Assembly (NCBI RefSeq): GCF_047872805.1
Contig: NZ_JBLQUK010000003.1
Coordinates: forward strand, 1 to 64,000
Source of the DNA: Erythrobacter sp047872805
GTDB lineage: Bacteria > Pseudomonadota > Alphaproteobacteria > Sphingomonadales > Sphingomonadaceae
Direction of reading: 5' to 3'
Length of the DNA stretch: 64,000 nt
Position numbers and translations under genes: made by a program. Under the pieces are notes generated by a model. That model was not told where the DNA came from. It worked only from the letters and a program-made list of their open reading frames with translations, and did no database searches. Positions 1 through 9,099 of the stretch are shown piece after piece; position 1 is the first letter of the stretch, and each line of letters starts with the position of its first letter.

Positions 1-2000
1 TTCGGCGCAGCGGCAGTTGGCAACTCGACCACGGCCATCGGCGGCGAATCGCTGGCTCAAGGCCCCGGCGCGACCGCCGTGGGCTGGCGCTCAGTAGCGT
101 CAGCAGAACGGGCGCATGCATTCGGTCACCTTGCCAACGCTTTGGGCGTGCGCTCGCTGGCGATAGGTGAAGCGGCGATTGCCAACAGCGATTTCTCGAT
201 TGCACAGGGCGATAACGCCGAAGCTGACGGACTTTCGTCCATCGCTATTGGTAACGCATCGGTTGCGGCGGGTGTAGATGCGCTCGCCATCGGCGGCGAC
301 GATGCTGGGTTCGGCGCAGCGGCAGTTGGCAACTCGACCACGGCCATCGGCGGCGAATCGCTGGCTCAAGGCCCCGGCGCGACCGCAGTCGGTTGGCGAT
401 CAGTAGCAGACGCAGAACGCGCCCATGCTTTCGGTCACCTTGCCAGCGCGACGGGCATCCGTTCGCTCGCGGTCGGCGAAGCGGCCAGTGCCTCAGCAGA
501 ACTCGCTGTTGCAATCGGCAACCAAAGCTCTGCCACGGCCACCAATTCTGTCGCGCTGGGTGCGGGCTCGCTCGCAGATCAGGCTGACACCGTTTCGGTT
601 GGCGCGGTGGGCAGCGAACGCCGGATCGTCAATGTCGCCGCTGGCACGGCCGACACTGATGCGGTGAACTTCGGTCAGCTGAGCGATGCGACCGACGATA
701 TCGCCACCAACACCACCAACATTGCCGCCAACACTGCAAATATCGCCGCGAATATGACTGCGAGCGGTGCCAACGCTGCTGAGCTCGCGTTCTTCGCGGT
801 GAACAGCGCGGGCGGCGCGGCTGTGGCAACAGGCGATGCGGCGATAGCGATTGGCAACGATTCGCAGGCAACTGGCGTCGATGCAGTCGCAATTGGCGGC
901 GATGATGCCGGGACCGGCGCACAGGCGCTGAGCAATTCGACGACCGCGATTGGCGGCGAAGCCTTCGCACAGGGCCCCGGCGCAACCGCTGTCGGCTGGC
1001 GTTCAGTGGCTTCGGCGGAACGCGCGCAGGCATTCGGCCATCTCGCCAACGCCCTCGGCATTCGCTCGCTGGCGATAGGTGAAGCGGCGATTGCGAACAG
1101 CGATTTCTCGATTGCGCAGGGCGATAACGCCGAAGCTGATGGGCTTTCGTCCATTGCCATCGGTAACGCATCGGTTGCGGCGGGTGTCGATGCGCTCGCC
1201 ATTGGCGGCGATGATGCCGGGTTTGGCGCGGCGGCGGTGGGCAATTCGACCACGGCCGTCGGCGGCGAATCGCTGGCTCAAGGCCCCGGCGCGACCGCGG
1301 TTGGCTGGCGTTCGGTAGCATCGGCGGAACGCGCCCATGCGTTCGGTCACCTTGCCAACGCCCTCGGCATTCGCTCACTGGCGATTGGTGAAGCGGCGAT
1401 TGCGAACAGCGATTTCTCGATTGCGCAAGGCGACAACGCCGAAGCCGACGGGCTTTCATCCATTGCCATCGGTAATTCCTCGGTCGCATCGGGCGTCGAT
1501 GCGGTTGCGCTTGGCGGAGATGACGCAGGTTCAGGCGCCTCGGCATTGGGCAATTCGACCACCGCACTGGGCGGCGAAGCCTTTGCGCAGGGTCCCGGTG
1601 CAACCGCAGTCGGCTGGCGTTCAGTCGCGGATGCAGAACGCGCACAGGCCTTTGGCCACCTCGCCAACGCCACCGGCATTCGTTCGCTCGCGGTTGGCGA
1701 AGCGGCCAATGCCTCGGCAGATTTCGCCATCGCGCAAGGTGACAATGCCGCGGCCAGCGGGCTGGCATCGATCGCCATCGGTAACGCATCGAGCGCGACC
1801 GGGATCGACGCGCTTGCCATTGGCGGCGATGATGCAGGGAGCGGCGCGACCGCAGATGGCAATTCGACCACCGCGATTGGCGGCGAAGCCTTTGCACAGG
1901 GCCCCGGCGCAACCGCAGTCGGCTGGCGTTCGGTCGCGGATGCGGAACGCGCGCAGGCGTTTGGCCACCTCGCCAATGCTGGCGGCGTGCGTTCGCTCGC
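1..2000 (+). repeat. 309-bp tandem head repeats inside the adhesin gene
   Basis: The GWRSV motif codon run recurs at nt 82, 391, 994, 1303, 1612 and 1921. The spacing is exactly 309 bp (103 residues) except 391 to 994, where the neck motif intervenes. Copies are close at DNA level: bases 1-50 recur at 310-359. More diverged units continue to about 3300 (GWR/GWQ near 2674, 2926 and 3199). Such arrays are prone to copy-number change by recombination. Confidence 0.9.
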
Positions 2001-3936
2001 AGTGGGTGAAGCGGCAAGCGCAGAAGGTCTCGCCTCGATTGCGATTGGTAACCTTTCCAGCACAACTGGAGACAATGCCATCGCGCTGGGCGACGGTGTA
2101 ACGGCCGGCGCAAATGAGGTTGCGATCGGCAATGCCAACAACACCTACACATTTGCCGGGCTTGCCACCGGCGGGGCGACACAGCTTGTCACCGTCGACA
2201 TGAACGGCGTGCTCGGTTCGACCGATGCCAATACGCTGGTGACCTCGGGCTCCAGCGGCACCGGCACTGATAGCACGGCGGTGGGTGACGGCGCGATTGC
2301 TTCGGCAGCAGGATCAACCGCCTTTGGTGACGGCGCGCAGGCGACATCGGTCAATTCGACCGCTATCGGTTTTGGCGCGGTTGCCAGCGGATCGACCGCT
2401 GTGGGCGCCAATGCGATGGCCACCGGAGCCAATTCGGCAGCCTTCGGGCGCGATGCCTCGGCCACATTCGCCAACAGCACGGCGCTGGGCGAGCTCAGCG
2501 GTGCCAATGAAGCCGGCGCGCTGGCAGTCGGCACCGGCGCTCAGGCGAACGGGATTGATGCAGTTGCCATCGGTTCGGACAACGCCGGTGCGGCCTTCAC
2601 TGTGGCTTCGGGCCCGTCGACCACGGCGGTTGGCGGTGAAGCGGTGGCGATGGGTGCAGGTGCCTCGGCCTATGGATGGCGCGCGATGGCAACGGGTGAA
2701 CGGGCGCAGGCCTTTGGTCACCTTGCCACGGCGCAGGGTGTCCGCTCACTGGCCATTGGTGAGAACGCCGATGCGCAAAGCGATTTTTCGACCGCCATCG
2801 GCAATGAAGCGATTGCCACCGGAGTAGACGCTCTGGCGCTGGGCGACACCGCCCTGGCATCGGGCAATTCGACCACGGCTATCGGCGGTGAATCCATTGC
2901 CAACACACCGGGTGCCAGCGCATTCGGCTGGCAGGCACAGGCCACCGGAGCGATGGCAACGGCAGTCGGGCATCAGACCACGGCGTCGGGCGATCAAAGC
3001 TTTGCCGCCGCCGAAGATGCGGTCGCATCGGGCAGCAATGCGATTGCAATCGGCAACACCGCACAGGCAACCGGCGGCGATTCGATCGCTATCGGCGGCA
3101 ATCGTGACGGTGCAACCGGACGGGCAACCATCGCCAGCGGTCCTTCGACAACGGTTGTCGGTGGTCAGGCCATTGCGATGGGGCCGGGCGCAACGGCGTT
3201 TGGCTGGCGTTCGGAAGCCACTGCCGAGCGCGCACAGGCCTTTGGTCACCTCGCGGTCGCTTCTGGCGTGCGCTCGCTCGCACTGGGTGAAGCTGCAGCG
3301 GCCAGCGGAGCGCAATCGGTCGCCGTGGGTGACCAATCGGTCGCCAGTGGTGCCGGAGCGGTCGCGCTGGGTGCGCAGGCATCGGCCACCGGGGCAAACT
3401 CGGTTGCTATCGGTCAAGGCGCTTCAGCCACCAATGACGGACAGGTTGTCGTCGCATCGCTGGATGCCAGCACGGCCAGCCAGACCGGCGGGCTGTTCCT
3501 GGTCACCACCGATGCCACTGGAACGCTGGGCCGCACCGGATTGGTCGATACGAGCGCATTTGCATCGCAGGCTTCGGTTAATACTAACACCGCCGGGATT
3601 GCCGCAAACGCATCGAACATTCTCGCCTTGCAAACGCTCAGCGCATCCAATGCGAGCCGGGTCGACACCTTGTTCGCTGTGACTGAAAGCAACCGCCGCG
3701 CCATCGACCGCGCCAACGAAGGCGTCGCCATGGCGCTGGCGATGGAAAGCCCGATGCTTCCTGCCGGCACCAGCTTTGCTCTGTCGGGCGGGGTCGGCTA
3801 TTTCGAAGACCAGGGTGCAGGCACCTTCGCCATCAGCGCGCGGGTTTCGGAAAACGCTTCGATCTCTGCCGGGATGGGCGTTGGCTTTGAAAGCGGCGAG
3901 GTCGGCGCACGCGGCGGCTTCCAAGTTGCATGGTAA
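1..3936 (+). CDS. Trimeric autotransporter adhesin (YadA/Hia-like), 5'-truncated by window edge
   Basis: The frame is open from base 1 to the TAA at 3934-3936 (1311 visible residues), so the true start and signal peptide lie upstream. The product is a surface adhesin exported by the type Vc pathway. Nearly all of it is YadA-head-like beta-roll sequence with recurring AIG/AVG-N-x-A-x-A-x-G turns. One neck/stalk (HIM-like) motif occurs near nt 600-690 (ERRIVNVAAGTADTDAVNFG), and head repeats then resume, a beads-on-string layout. A second stalk-like stretch near nt 3560-3740 (NTNTAGIAANASNILAL) is a coiled-coil candidate. The last ~70 residues (GTSFALSGGVGYFEDQG ... GARGGFQVAW) match the four-strand membrane anchor ending in an aromatic residue. 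GC and codon use look like the neighbours. Family confident; ligand unknown. Confidence 0.93.
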   Translation, partial: FGAAAVGNSTTAIGGESLAQGPGATAVGWRSVASAERAHAFGHLANALGVRSLAIGEAAIANSDFSIAQGDNAEADGLSSIAIGNASVAAGVDALAIGGDDAGFGAAAVGNSTTAIGGESLAQGPGATAVGWRSVADAERAHAFGHLASATGIRSLAVGEAASASAELAVAIGNQSSATATNSVALGAGSLADQADTVSVGAVGSERRIVNVAAGTADTDAVNFGQLSDATDDIATNTTNIAANTANIAANMTASGANAAELAFFAVNSAGGAAVATGDAAIAIGNDSQATGVDAVAIGGDDAGTGAQALSNSTTAIGGEAFAQGPGATAVGWRSVASAERAQAFGHLANALGIRSLAIGEAAIANSDFSIAQGDNAEADGLSSIAIGNASVAAGVDALAIGGDDAGFGAAAVGNSTTAVGGESLAQGPGATAVGWRSVASAERAHAFGHLANALGIRSLAIGEAAIANSDFSIAQGDNAEADGLSSIAIGNSSVASGVDAVALGGDDAGSGASALGNSTTALGGEAFAQGPGATAVGWRSVADAERAQAFGHLANATGIRSLAVGEAANASADFAIAQGDNAAASGLASIAIGNASSATGIDALAIGGDDAGSGATADGNSTTAIGGEAFAQGPGATAVGWRSVADAERAQAFGHLANAGGVRSLAVGEAASAEGLASIAIGNLSSTTGDNAIALGDGVTAGANEVAIGNANNTYTFAGLATGGATQLVTVDMNGVLGSTDANTLVTSGSSGTGTDSTAVGDGAIASAAGSTAFGDGAQATSVNSTAIGFGAVASGSTAVGANAMATGANSAAFGRDASATFANSTALGELSGANEAGALAVGTGAQANGIDAVAIGSDNAGAAFTVASGPSTTAVGGEAVAMGAGASAYGWRAMATGERAQAFGHLATAQGVRSLAIGENADAQSDFSTAIGNEAIATGVDALALGDTALASGNSTTAIGGESIANTPGASAFGWQAQATGAMATAVGHQTTASGDQSFAAAEDAVASGSNAIAIGNTAQATGGDSIAIGGNRDGATGRATIASGPSTTVVGGQAIAMGPGATAFGWRSEATAERAQAFGHLAVASGVRSLALGEAAAASGAQSVAVGDQSVASGAGAVALGAQASATGANSVAIGQGASATNDGQVVVASLDASTASQTGGLFLVTTDATGTLGRTGLVDTSAFASQASVNTNTAGIAANASNILALQTLSASNASRVDTLFAVTESNRRAIDRANEGVAMALAMESPMLPAGTSFALSGGVGYFEDQGAGTFAISARVSENASISAGMGVGFESGEVGARGGFQVAW

Positions 3937-3955
3937 GCCGTTAGACCTCACAGCC

Positions 3956-4513
3956 ATGATGATTATGGCCAAACAATACCTGATGCCGGGGCCCAGCGCC
4001 CCGGCATTTCGTTTCGTTCTTCTTGCATTTGTCTTTGCCGGGGCCGCGCTGCCGCTCGCGCCCGCTGTCGCGCAACAAGCTCAGCCCGCGCAGCAAGCCC
4101 AGCCGACCGTCCAGCCACCGCCATCCATTCGCCCGACCCCGAGCCAGCTTGAGCTTTCAAAGCTGCTGTGGTCGACGGTCGCCGCGGTCGATCATGCCAA
4201 TCAGTCAGGCAATTATTCGGTGCTGCGCGATATTTCGGCGCAGGGGTTCCAGATCAATTTCAACCCGGCGCGGCTGACCGAAGTGTTCGCCGGGATCCGC
4301 AATCTGAATATTGACTTGTCCAATGCACTGCTGGTGCCGCCGACCTATTACGAAGCCCCGCAATTGGTCAGCAACGATGTGTTCCGGGTGCGCGGCGTGT
4401 TTCAGATGCGCCCGATCTCCATCGGCTTCGACATGTATTTTCAGTGGGAGCAGGGTCGCTGGAAACTGTTTGGCATTGATCTTCAGCCGCAGGCTATGGC
4501 TGACGGGCAATAA
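3956..4513 (+). CDS. Small secreted protein downstream of the adhesin, function unknown
   Basis: 185 residues. The ATG at 3956 is followed by an N-terminal region with hydrophobic core FRFVLLAFVFAGAALPLAPA and an AVA-like cleavage site, then a Gln/Pro-rich linker (QQAQPAQQAQPTVQPPP). The rest is a compact ~125-residue domain ending FQWEQGRWKLFGIDLQPQ, whose cone-like pattern recalls NTF2-type folds (weak inference). It begins 19 nt after the adhesin stop with no terminator between, so co-transcription is likely. Trimeric autotransporters sometimes have small periplasmic helpers encoded next to them (SadB, TpgA types); sequence here does not obviously belong to either. I do not recognise a named family. 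Confidence 0.7.
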   Translation: MMIMAKQYLMPGPSAPAFRFVLLAFVFAGAALPLAPAVAQQAQPAQQAQPTVQPPPSIRPTPSQLELSKLLWSTVAAVDHANQSGNYSVLRDISAQGFQINFNPARLTEVFAGIRNLNIDLSNALLVPPTYYEAPQLVSNDVFRVRGVFQMRPISIGFDMYFQWEQGRWKLFGIDLQPQAMADGQ

Positions 4514-4529
4514 AGTCAGGCGTCGGGCG

Positions 4530-5927
4530 TCAGGATTGGCCAGCGGGGACAGGCGCCGGACCATGCGCTTCTCCCATGCGCCGGATAGCGGCGACCTTGC
4601 GTTCCAGAGGGGTCCAGTCGTCGCCTTCATCAATCGCCGACCACAGCGCCTCGACCTCTTCGATCACCATGCTTTCCGGCGCATCACAGGTCCAATACTC
4701 ATGCGTTGAGGGAAGCGGGGCGTAATCCGCGATCAAATCGCCGATCTCACCATCAAGCCCGCGCCCGCCCCGATGCGCGAAGAAAAACGCGTCAGGCTGC
4801 GCGCCGGTGTCGCGCATCGCCTTTTCGCAGGCGCTGACCATGCGCGAATCCACCTCCAGCCCGCGCTGTTCGACACCCAATCGCCAGCACCAGCGCCGCG
4901 CAATCGCCTCCATATACAGCGGCCCAAACCGTTCCATCGCAAACACCAGCGGCTCCGTCTCTGCGAGCAACCGCAGCGCCACGGCAAATTGCCCGCAGTT
5001 CCAATGCAGCGCCTCTGGCTGGCGGCCAAAGGAGTACAATCCCGCATGATCGAAATAGGCCGCGGTAAAGCCGGGATCCCAGCGCGGCAGCCAGCGCCAC
5101 GGTCCGTAATCGAAACTTTCGCCGGTCACGTTCATATTGTCGGTGTTGAGCACGCCGTGGACGAACCCGGCGACCATATAGCTGGCGGCGAGATCGGCCA
5201 TTCGCTCAACCACGTGATGCATCAGCATCACCGCTGGTTCTTCGCGTCCCGGAGCGTTCTCGGGCGGCGGCGGCCCGGGAAATTGCGTCAGACAGTATTG
5301 CACCAGCGCTTCCATCTGCGCCTTTTCATCATACGCGAGCAGCCGCTGAAACGTGCCGATGCGGATATGCGAATGCGACAGCCGCACCATCACCGCAGAG
5401 CGTGTGGGAGAGGGCTCATCGCCGCGCATCAGCTTCTCGCCCGTCTCGATCACCGAGAATGTCTTTGAGGTGTTGACGCCCAGCGCTTCGAGCATTTCTG
5501 TCGCCAGAATTTCGCGCATGGCGCCTTTCAATGTCAGACGCCCGTCTCCGCTGCGGCTGAATGGCGTGGTGCCGGAACCTTTGGTGCCAAGGTCCATCAA
5601 CCGTCCCTCACTATCTCGCATCTGCGCAAACAGAAACCCGCGCCCATCGCCAATGTCGGGGTTGTAATTGCGAAACTGATGCCCGTGATATTTGAGCGCA
5701 AGCGGGTTCGGCAAATTATCCTTCAGCGGTACGAATCGACCGAAATGCGCGCTCCATTCGGCATCGCTCAGCCCGTCCAGACCCACGCTTTGCGCCGCGC
5801 GGTCGTTGCGAAACCGCACATGGGTCTGCGGGAAATCCGCTGCGGCCACCTCCGCCCCCAGCCAATCGGCCAATTCGGTGATCGCGGGGTCGGGGGTGTA
5901 AGTGGTGCCTTGCGGAAGATCGTTCAT
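4530..5927 (-). CDS. selO: Protein adenylyltransferase SelO (YdiU/UPF0061)
   Basis: 465 residues from the ATG at 5927; an in-frame upstream start would add 13 residues without support. SelO is a pseudokinase-fold enzyme that transfers AMP from ATP to Ser/Thr/Tyr of proteins and is linked to redox homeostasis. Seen: the nucleotide-binding stretch GRGFLFAQMRDSEGRLMDLG then KGSGTTPFSRSGDGRLTLKG, the conserved EMLEALGVNTSKTFSVIETG, and the metal/catalytic segment VHGVLNTDNMNVTGESFDYG (N and D of the active site). Bacterial SelO often ends in a Cys (Sec in eukaryotes) near the C terminus; here the protein ends PVPAGQS with none. Convergent with the preceding gene, 16 nt apart. Confidence 0.93.
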   Translation of the reverse strand: MNDLPQGTTYTPDPAITELADWLGAEVAAADFPQTHVRFRNDRAAQSVGLDGLSDAEWSAHFGRFVPLKDNLPNPLALKYHGHQFRNYNPDIGDGRGFLFAQMRDSEGRLMDLGTKGSGTTPFSRSGDGRLTLKGAMREILATEMLEALGVNTSKTFSVIETGEKLMRGDEPSPTRSAVMVRLSHSHIRIGTFQRLLAYDEKAQMEALVQYCLTQFPGPPPPENAPGREEPAVMLMHHVVERMADLAASYMVAGFVHGVLNTDNMNVTGESFDYGPWRWLPRWDPGFTAAYFDHAGLYSFGRQPEALHWNCGQFAVALRLLAETEPLVFAMERFGPLYMEAIARRWCWRLGVEQRGLEVDSRMVSACEKAMRDTGAQPDAFFFAHRGGRGLDGEIGDLIADYAPLPSTHEYWTCDAPESMVIEEVEALWSAIDEGDDWTPLERKVAAIRRMGEAHGPAPVPAGQS

Positions 5928-5995
5928 CCCGCGATAGTGGGGATAAGCGCGACCGCAAGCAAGCATCGCGTTCGCCGAATTGTTGCAGCGAAGAA

Positions 5996-6877
5996 ATGGG
6001 AATTTCGCCTTTCATGGCCAATCATTATGAAGACCGGAGCTGGACCAGCAGCGATGGGCTATCGCTTTATTACCGTGATTATGACGGGCCTGCCGATTAT
6101 GCCGGACCGCCGGTGCTGTGCCTGCATGGCCTCACCCGCAATTCGCGCGATTTTGCCGATTTGGCGAGCCATATTGCAGCGACGCGCCGCGTGATCGTGC
6201 CTGACATGCGCGGTCGTGGCCAAAGTGATTATGCCCCCGACCCGGCGACATACAATCCGGCGCAATATGTCATTGACGTGGAGAAATTGCTGACCGAGCT
6301 CAGTATTGAACGCTTTATCGCCATCGGCACATCGATGGGCGGTTTGATGACGATGCTGCTGGCTGCCGCGAAACCTGGCCGCATCGCGGCTGTGGTAATG
6401 AACGACATCGGGCCAGAGCTTAATGCAGAGGGCGTGGCCCGGATCGGCGGCTATGTCGGGCATGGGCGCAGCTATCCCACATGGATCCACGCGGCACGCG
6501 CAATTGCTGAACTCCACGGCCCGGCGTTTCCCGATTACGATCTCGACACCTGGCTGGAAATGGCCAAGCGAACGCTGGTCGTCACCCAGAATGGCCGGAT
6601 CAGCTTTGATTACGACATGGCGATTGCCGAACCTTTCAAAGAGCCCGGCAATGCCGCGCCGCCCAATCTCTGGTTGGCCTATGAGGCGCTGCGCGGAGTG
6701 CCGATGGTGTTGCTGCGCGGCGAGCTGTCCGACCTGCTGACGCCGGATACGGTCAAGCAGATGGGGGTGCGCAACCCTGCCATGACCAGCGTCACCGTAC
6801 CGCGCGTTGGCCATGCGCCGACCCTGGACGAACCCGAAGCGCGCGCGGCAATCGACGCGTTGCTCGCGCAGGTTTGA
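5996..6877 (+). CDS. Alpha/beta hydrolase
   Basis: 293 residues if started at 5996; the internal ATG at 6014 (MANHYEDRSW) is an equally plausible start. A serine hydrolase fold: oxyanion stretch VLCLHGLTRNSRDF near residue 40, nucleophile elbow IGTSMGG near 110, acidic residue in the C-terminal third (LLRGELSDLLTPDT), and catalytic His in VPRVGHAPTLDEPEA close to the end. The single-domain layout fits cytoplasmic esterases/lipases of the broad class; substrate cannot be inferred. Divergent from selO (68 nt) and followed within 11 nt by a glycosyltransferase, so the two are likely co-transcribed although a functional link is not evident. Confidence 0.9.
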   Translation: MGISPFMANHYEDRSWTSSDGLSLYYRDYDGPADYAGPPVLCLHGLTRNSRDFADLASHIAATRRVIVPDMRGRGQSDYAPDPATYNPAQYVIDVEKLLTELSIERFIAIGTSMGGLMTMLLAAAKPGRIAAVVMNDIGPELNAEGVARIGGYVGHGRSYPTWIHAARAIAELHGPAFPDYDLDTWLEMAKRTLVVTQNGRISFDYDMAIAEPFKEPGNAAPPNLWLAYEALRGVPMVLLRGELSDLLTPDTVKQMGVRNPAMTSVTVPRVGHAPTLDEPEARAAIDALLAQV

Positions 6878-6887
6878 CCCCGATCCC

Positions 6888-8039
6888 ATGACGGTTCCTG
6901 CCAAAGGCTCCGCAGCGCGGCCCAAAGTGCTGCATCTTCATTCGACCTTTGCCGCCGGGGGCAAGGAACTGCGCGCGGTGCAGTTGATGAACGCCTTTGG
7001 CGATGCGCTGGATCACACGGTGGTTTCGGGCCAGCCTGAACACAAAGCCGCGCGCGAATATATTGCGCGCGGGGTGCCAGTACAGTTTCCGGAGGATTTT
7101 CCCTCGCTCACCGGCTTTCCCGGGCCAGCGCGGCTGGCGGCCCTTGCGCGGGCAATGAAACGCTATGATCTGGTGCTGACCTACAATTGGGGCGCGATGG
7201 ATGCTGTGATGGCGCATGCGGTGTTTGGCGAAGCGTTCAAATTGCCCCCGCTGATCCATCATGAAGACGGGTTCAATCAGGATGAAGCGCTTCAGCTTAA
7301 AGCCCCCCGCAATTGGTATCGCAGGATCGCGCTGGGCCGCGCCTATGCGCTGGTGGTGCCGAGCACCGTGCTGGAAGGCATTGCGCAATCGGTATGGAAC
7401 CAGCCGCGCACGCGCATCCGGCGCATCGCCAATGGCATCGACACCGCGAAATTCGGCGGTCAGCCTCAGCCCGGCGCGTTTCGCGTCGTCAAACGCGAAG
7501 GCGAACGCTGGATCGGCACAATCGCTGGCCTGCGCGCGGTCAAGCAGTTGCCGATGCTGGTGAAGGCCTGCGCCAATCTCCCCGAATACTGGCATCTCGT
7601 CATTCTGGGGGAGGGACCGGAACGCGAAGCAATCATGGCGGCGGCAAGCGCGCTCGACATCAATGACCGCGTGCATTTACCCGGTGCGATCAGAAACCCG
7701 GCGAGCGTGATCGGCCTGTTCGATATCTTTGCGCTGTCATCGCAAAGCGAACAATTCCCGCTTTCTGTGGTGGAGGCGATGGCCGCAGGGCTGCCCATTG
7801 CCGCGCCCGATGTTGGCGACATTAAGGTAATGGTGGCCGATCCCAACCGCCCCTACATCGCGGTTCGCGGTGATCCTGAGGCGCTGGCGGTGATGCTTGA
7901 AGAATTGACCGCAGACGGCGCACTGCGCGCCGAACTGGGCCGGGCCAACCGTGATAAAGCGCGGGCCCATTTCGACCATTCGCATATGATCGCCGCCTAT
8001 CGTTCGCTCTATGCCGAAGCGCTGCGAAGGGACTTTTGA
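6888..8039 (+). CDS. Glycosyltransferase, GT4-like
   Basis: 383 residues from the ATG at 6888, just after the upstream hydrolase stop. A GT-B fold enzyme: N-terminal VLHLHSTFAAGGKELRAVQL (acceptor-side glycine-rich loop), C-terminal Rossmann half with IGTIAGLRAVKQLPML, the LVILGEGPEREAI segment, and the donor-binding stretch FALSSQSEQFPLSVVEAMAAG that contains the E-x7-E element of GT4 retaining enzymes. Cytoplasmic or membrane-associated; sugar donor and acceptor are not readable. Three GT4-type genes occur in this window, not clustered, which argues for dispersed envelope glycan functions rather than one capsule locus. Confidence 0.9.
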   Translation: MTVPAKGSAARPKVLHLHSTFAAGGKELRAVQLMNAFGDALDHTVVSGQPEHKAAREYIARGVPVQFPEDFPSLTGFPGPARLAALARAMKRYDLVLTYNWGAMDAVMAHAVFGEAFKLPPLIHHEDGFNQDEALQLKAPRNWYRRIALGRAYALVVPSTVLEGIAQSVWNQPRTRIRRIANGIDTAKFGGQPQPGAFRVVKREGERWIGTIAGLRAVKQLPMLVKACANLPEYWHLVILGEGPEREAIMAAASALDINDRVHLPGAIRNPASVIGLFDIFALSSQSEQFPLSVVEAMAAGLPIAAPDVGDIKVMVADPNRPYIAVRGDPEALAVMLEELTADGALRAELGRANRDKARAHFDHSHMIAAYRSLYAEALRRDF

Positions 8040-8244
8040 CCGCTATCCGTTTGGCCGCCCGGTGTGCCTTCATAGGGCGTTCAACTTGTGCAAGGCAAAG
8101 GCTTGGCATGACAAATGCTGTCATTCCGCCCCGCACAGCCGATCTGTTATGTGAACGCGCGGCGCAGCGCCATTGCGCGCGGCCCTTGCCCTGCTTAAAG
8201 AGCCGCGCAATGCTAATCCAATTGTAACGAGGAAAATCGGCCCC

Positions 8245-9048
8245 GTGGCGCGCACTCCAACTCAACCCCCTGCCGGTCAAGAGCCCCGCGATGATGCTCC
8301 CGGTGCTCCGTCGCGTGAAGACGAAATCCTCATGCGCGAAATTGATGAGGCTGTGCGGCAAGAGGACACGACGCAGTTCCTGCGCAAATATGGTGCGGTG
8401 CTGGGCGGAGGTTTTGCGCTGCTGATCGCGGCCATGCTGGGATATTGGTATTGGGACAGCTCGACCGAAACCGGGCTTGAACGCCAATCTGAGGCAATCA
8501 TCGGCGCGCTCGATTCGGTCGATGCTGGGGATTTTGCCGGGGCCGACGAAAAGGTCGCGCCGCTGGTTGAAGATGGCTCTCCCGGTGCGCGCACGGTCGC
8601 GCGGTTCCTGCAGGCGGCATCTGCTCTGGAACAGGGCGAACAGGCGCGCGCGGTTGAACTCTACGCCGCGATTGCGGCCGATCCAGAGGCTCCGCAGCCG
8701 ATGCGTGACCTTGCGCTCATCCGCGAAATCAGCACGAATTTTGACGATCGTGAACCTGCCGATGTGATCGCGCGGCTTGAACGGCTGGCGGTTCCCGGCA
8801 ATGCCTTCTTTGGCAGCGCGGGCGAATTGGTCGCCATTGCCCATCTCGAAGCGGGTAACCGGGATGAAGCCGGCGCGTTGTTTGCCGAGATTTCCAAGGA
8901 CGAAGAGATACCCGAAACGCTCCGCTCTCGCGCGCGGCAGATGGCGGGTTTGCTGGGCGTAGATGCGATTGAAGACGTGGAAAAACTGCTAGAAGAAGAA
9001 GGCGTCTTGCCAGTGGGCGGCGCAGCGCCCGCCGGAGCGGCGCAATAG
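8245..9048 (+). CDS. TPR-type single-pass membrane protein (YfgM-like)
   Basis: 267 residues from a GTG at 8245 that has a good ribosome site (GAGGAAA, about 9 nt upstream); the frame extends further upstream but without one. Layout: short cytoplasmic N terminus, one membrane helix (VLGGGFALLIAAMLGYWYW, about residues 53-71), then a periplasmic helical domain with TPR-like repeats (FLQAASALEQGEQARAVELY; LVAIAHLEAGNRDEAGALFA). This matches the YfgM/TPR_21 family, an ancillary partner of SecYEG and periplasmic chaperones. It precedes a BamB-like gene, the same order as in E. coli (yfgM-bamB). In many relatives der follows; here it does not. Confidence 0.88.
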   Translation: MARTPTQPPAGQEPRDDAPGAPSREDEILMREIDEAVRQEDTTQFLRKYGAVLGGGFALLIAAMLGYWYWDSSTETGLERQSEAIIGALDSVDAGDFAGADEKVAPLVEDGSPGARTVARFLQAASALEQGEQARAVELYAAIAADPEAPQPMRDLALIREISTNFDDREPADVIARLERLAVPGNAFFGSAGELVAIAHLEAGNRDEAGALFAEISKDEEIPETLRSRARQMAGLLGVDAIEDVEKLLEEEGVLPVGGAAPAGAAQ

Positions 9049-9099
9049 GCCCTGAAGCAGGACTTGAACCTGACCGAGCCTGAATATGACAGAGATTGA

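Noticed and set aside
1..2000. 309-bp repeats as a CRISPR-like array
   Set aside because: Units are coding, contiguous and far too long, without spacers.
629..2182. Long open frame on the minus strand inside the adhesin gene
   Set aside because: Arg/Pro/Gln-rich composition and exact repeat periodicity show it is a by-product of the GC-rich repeats on the other strand.
4495..4532. TGA stop of selO as a possible selenocysteine codon
   Set aside because: Read-through gives RPTPDF rather than the Ser-Ser expected after Sec in SelO, and no SECIS-like context is evident.
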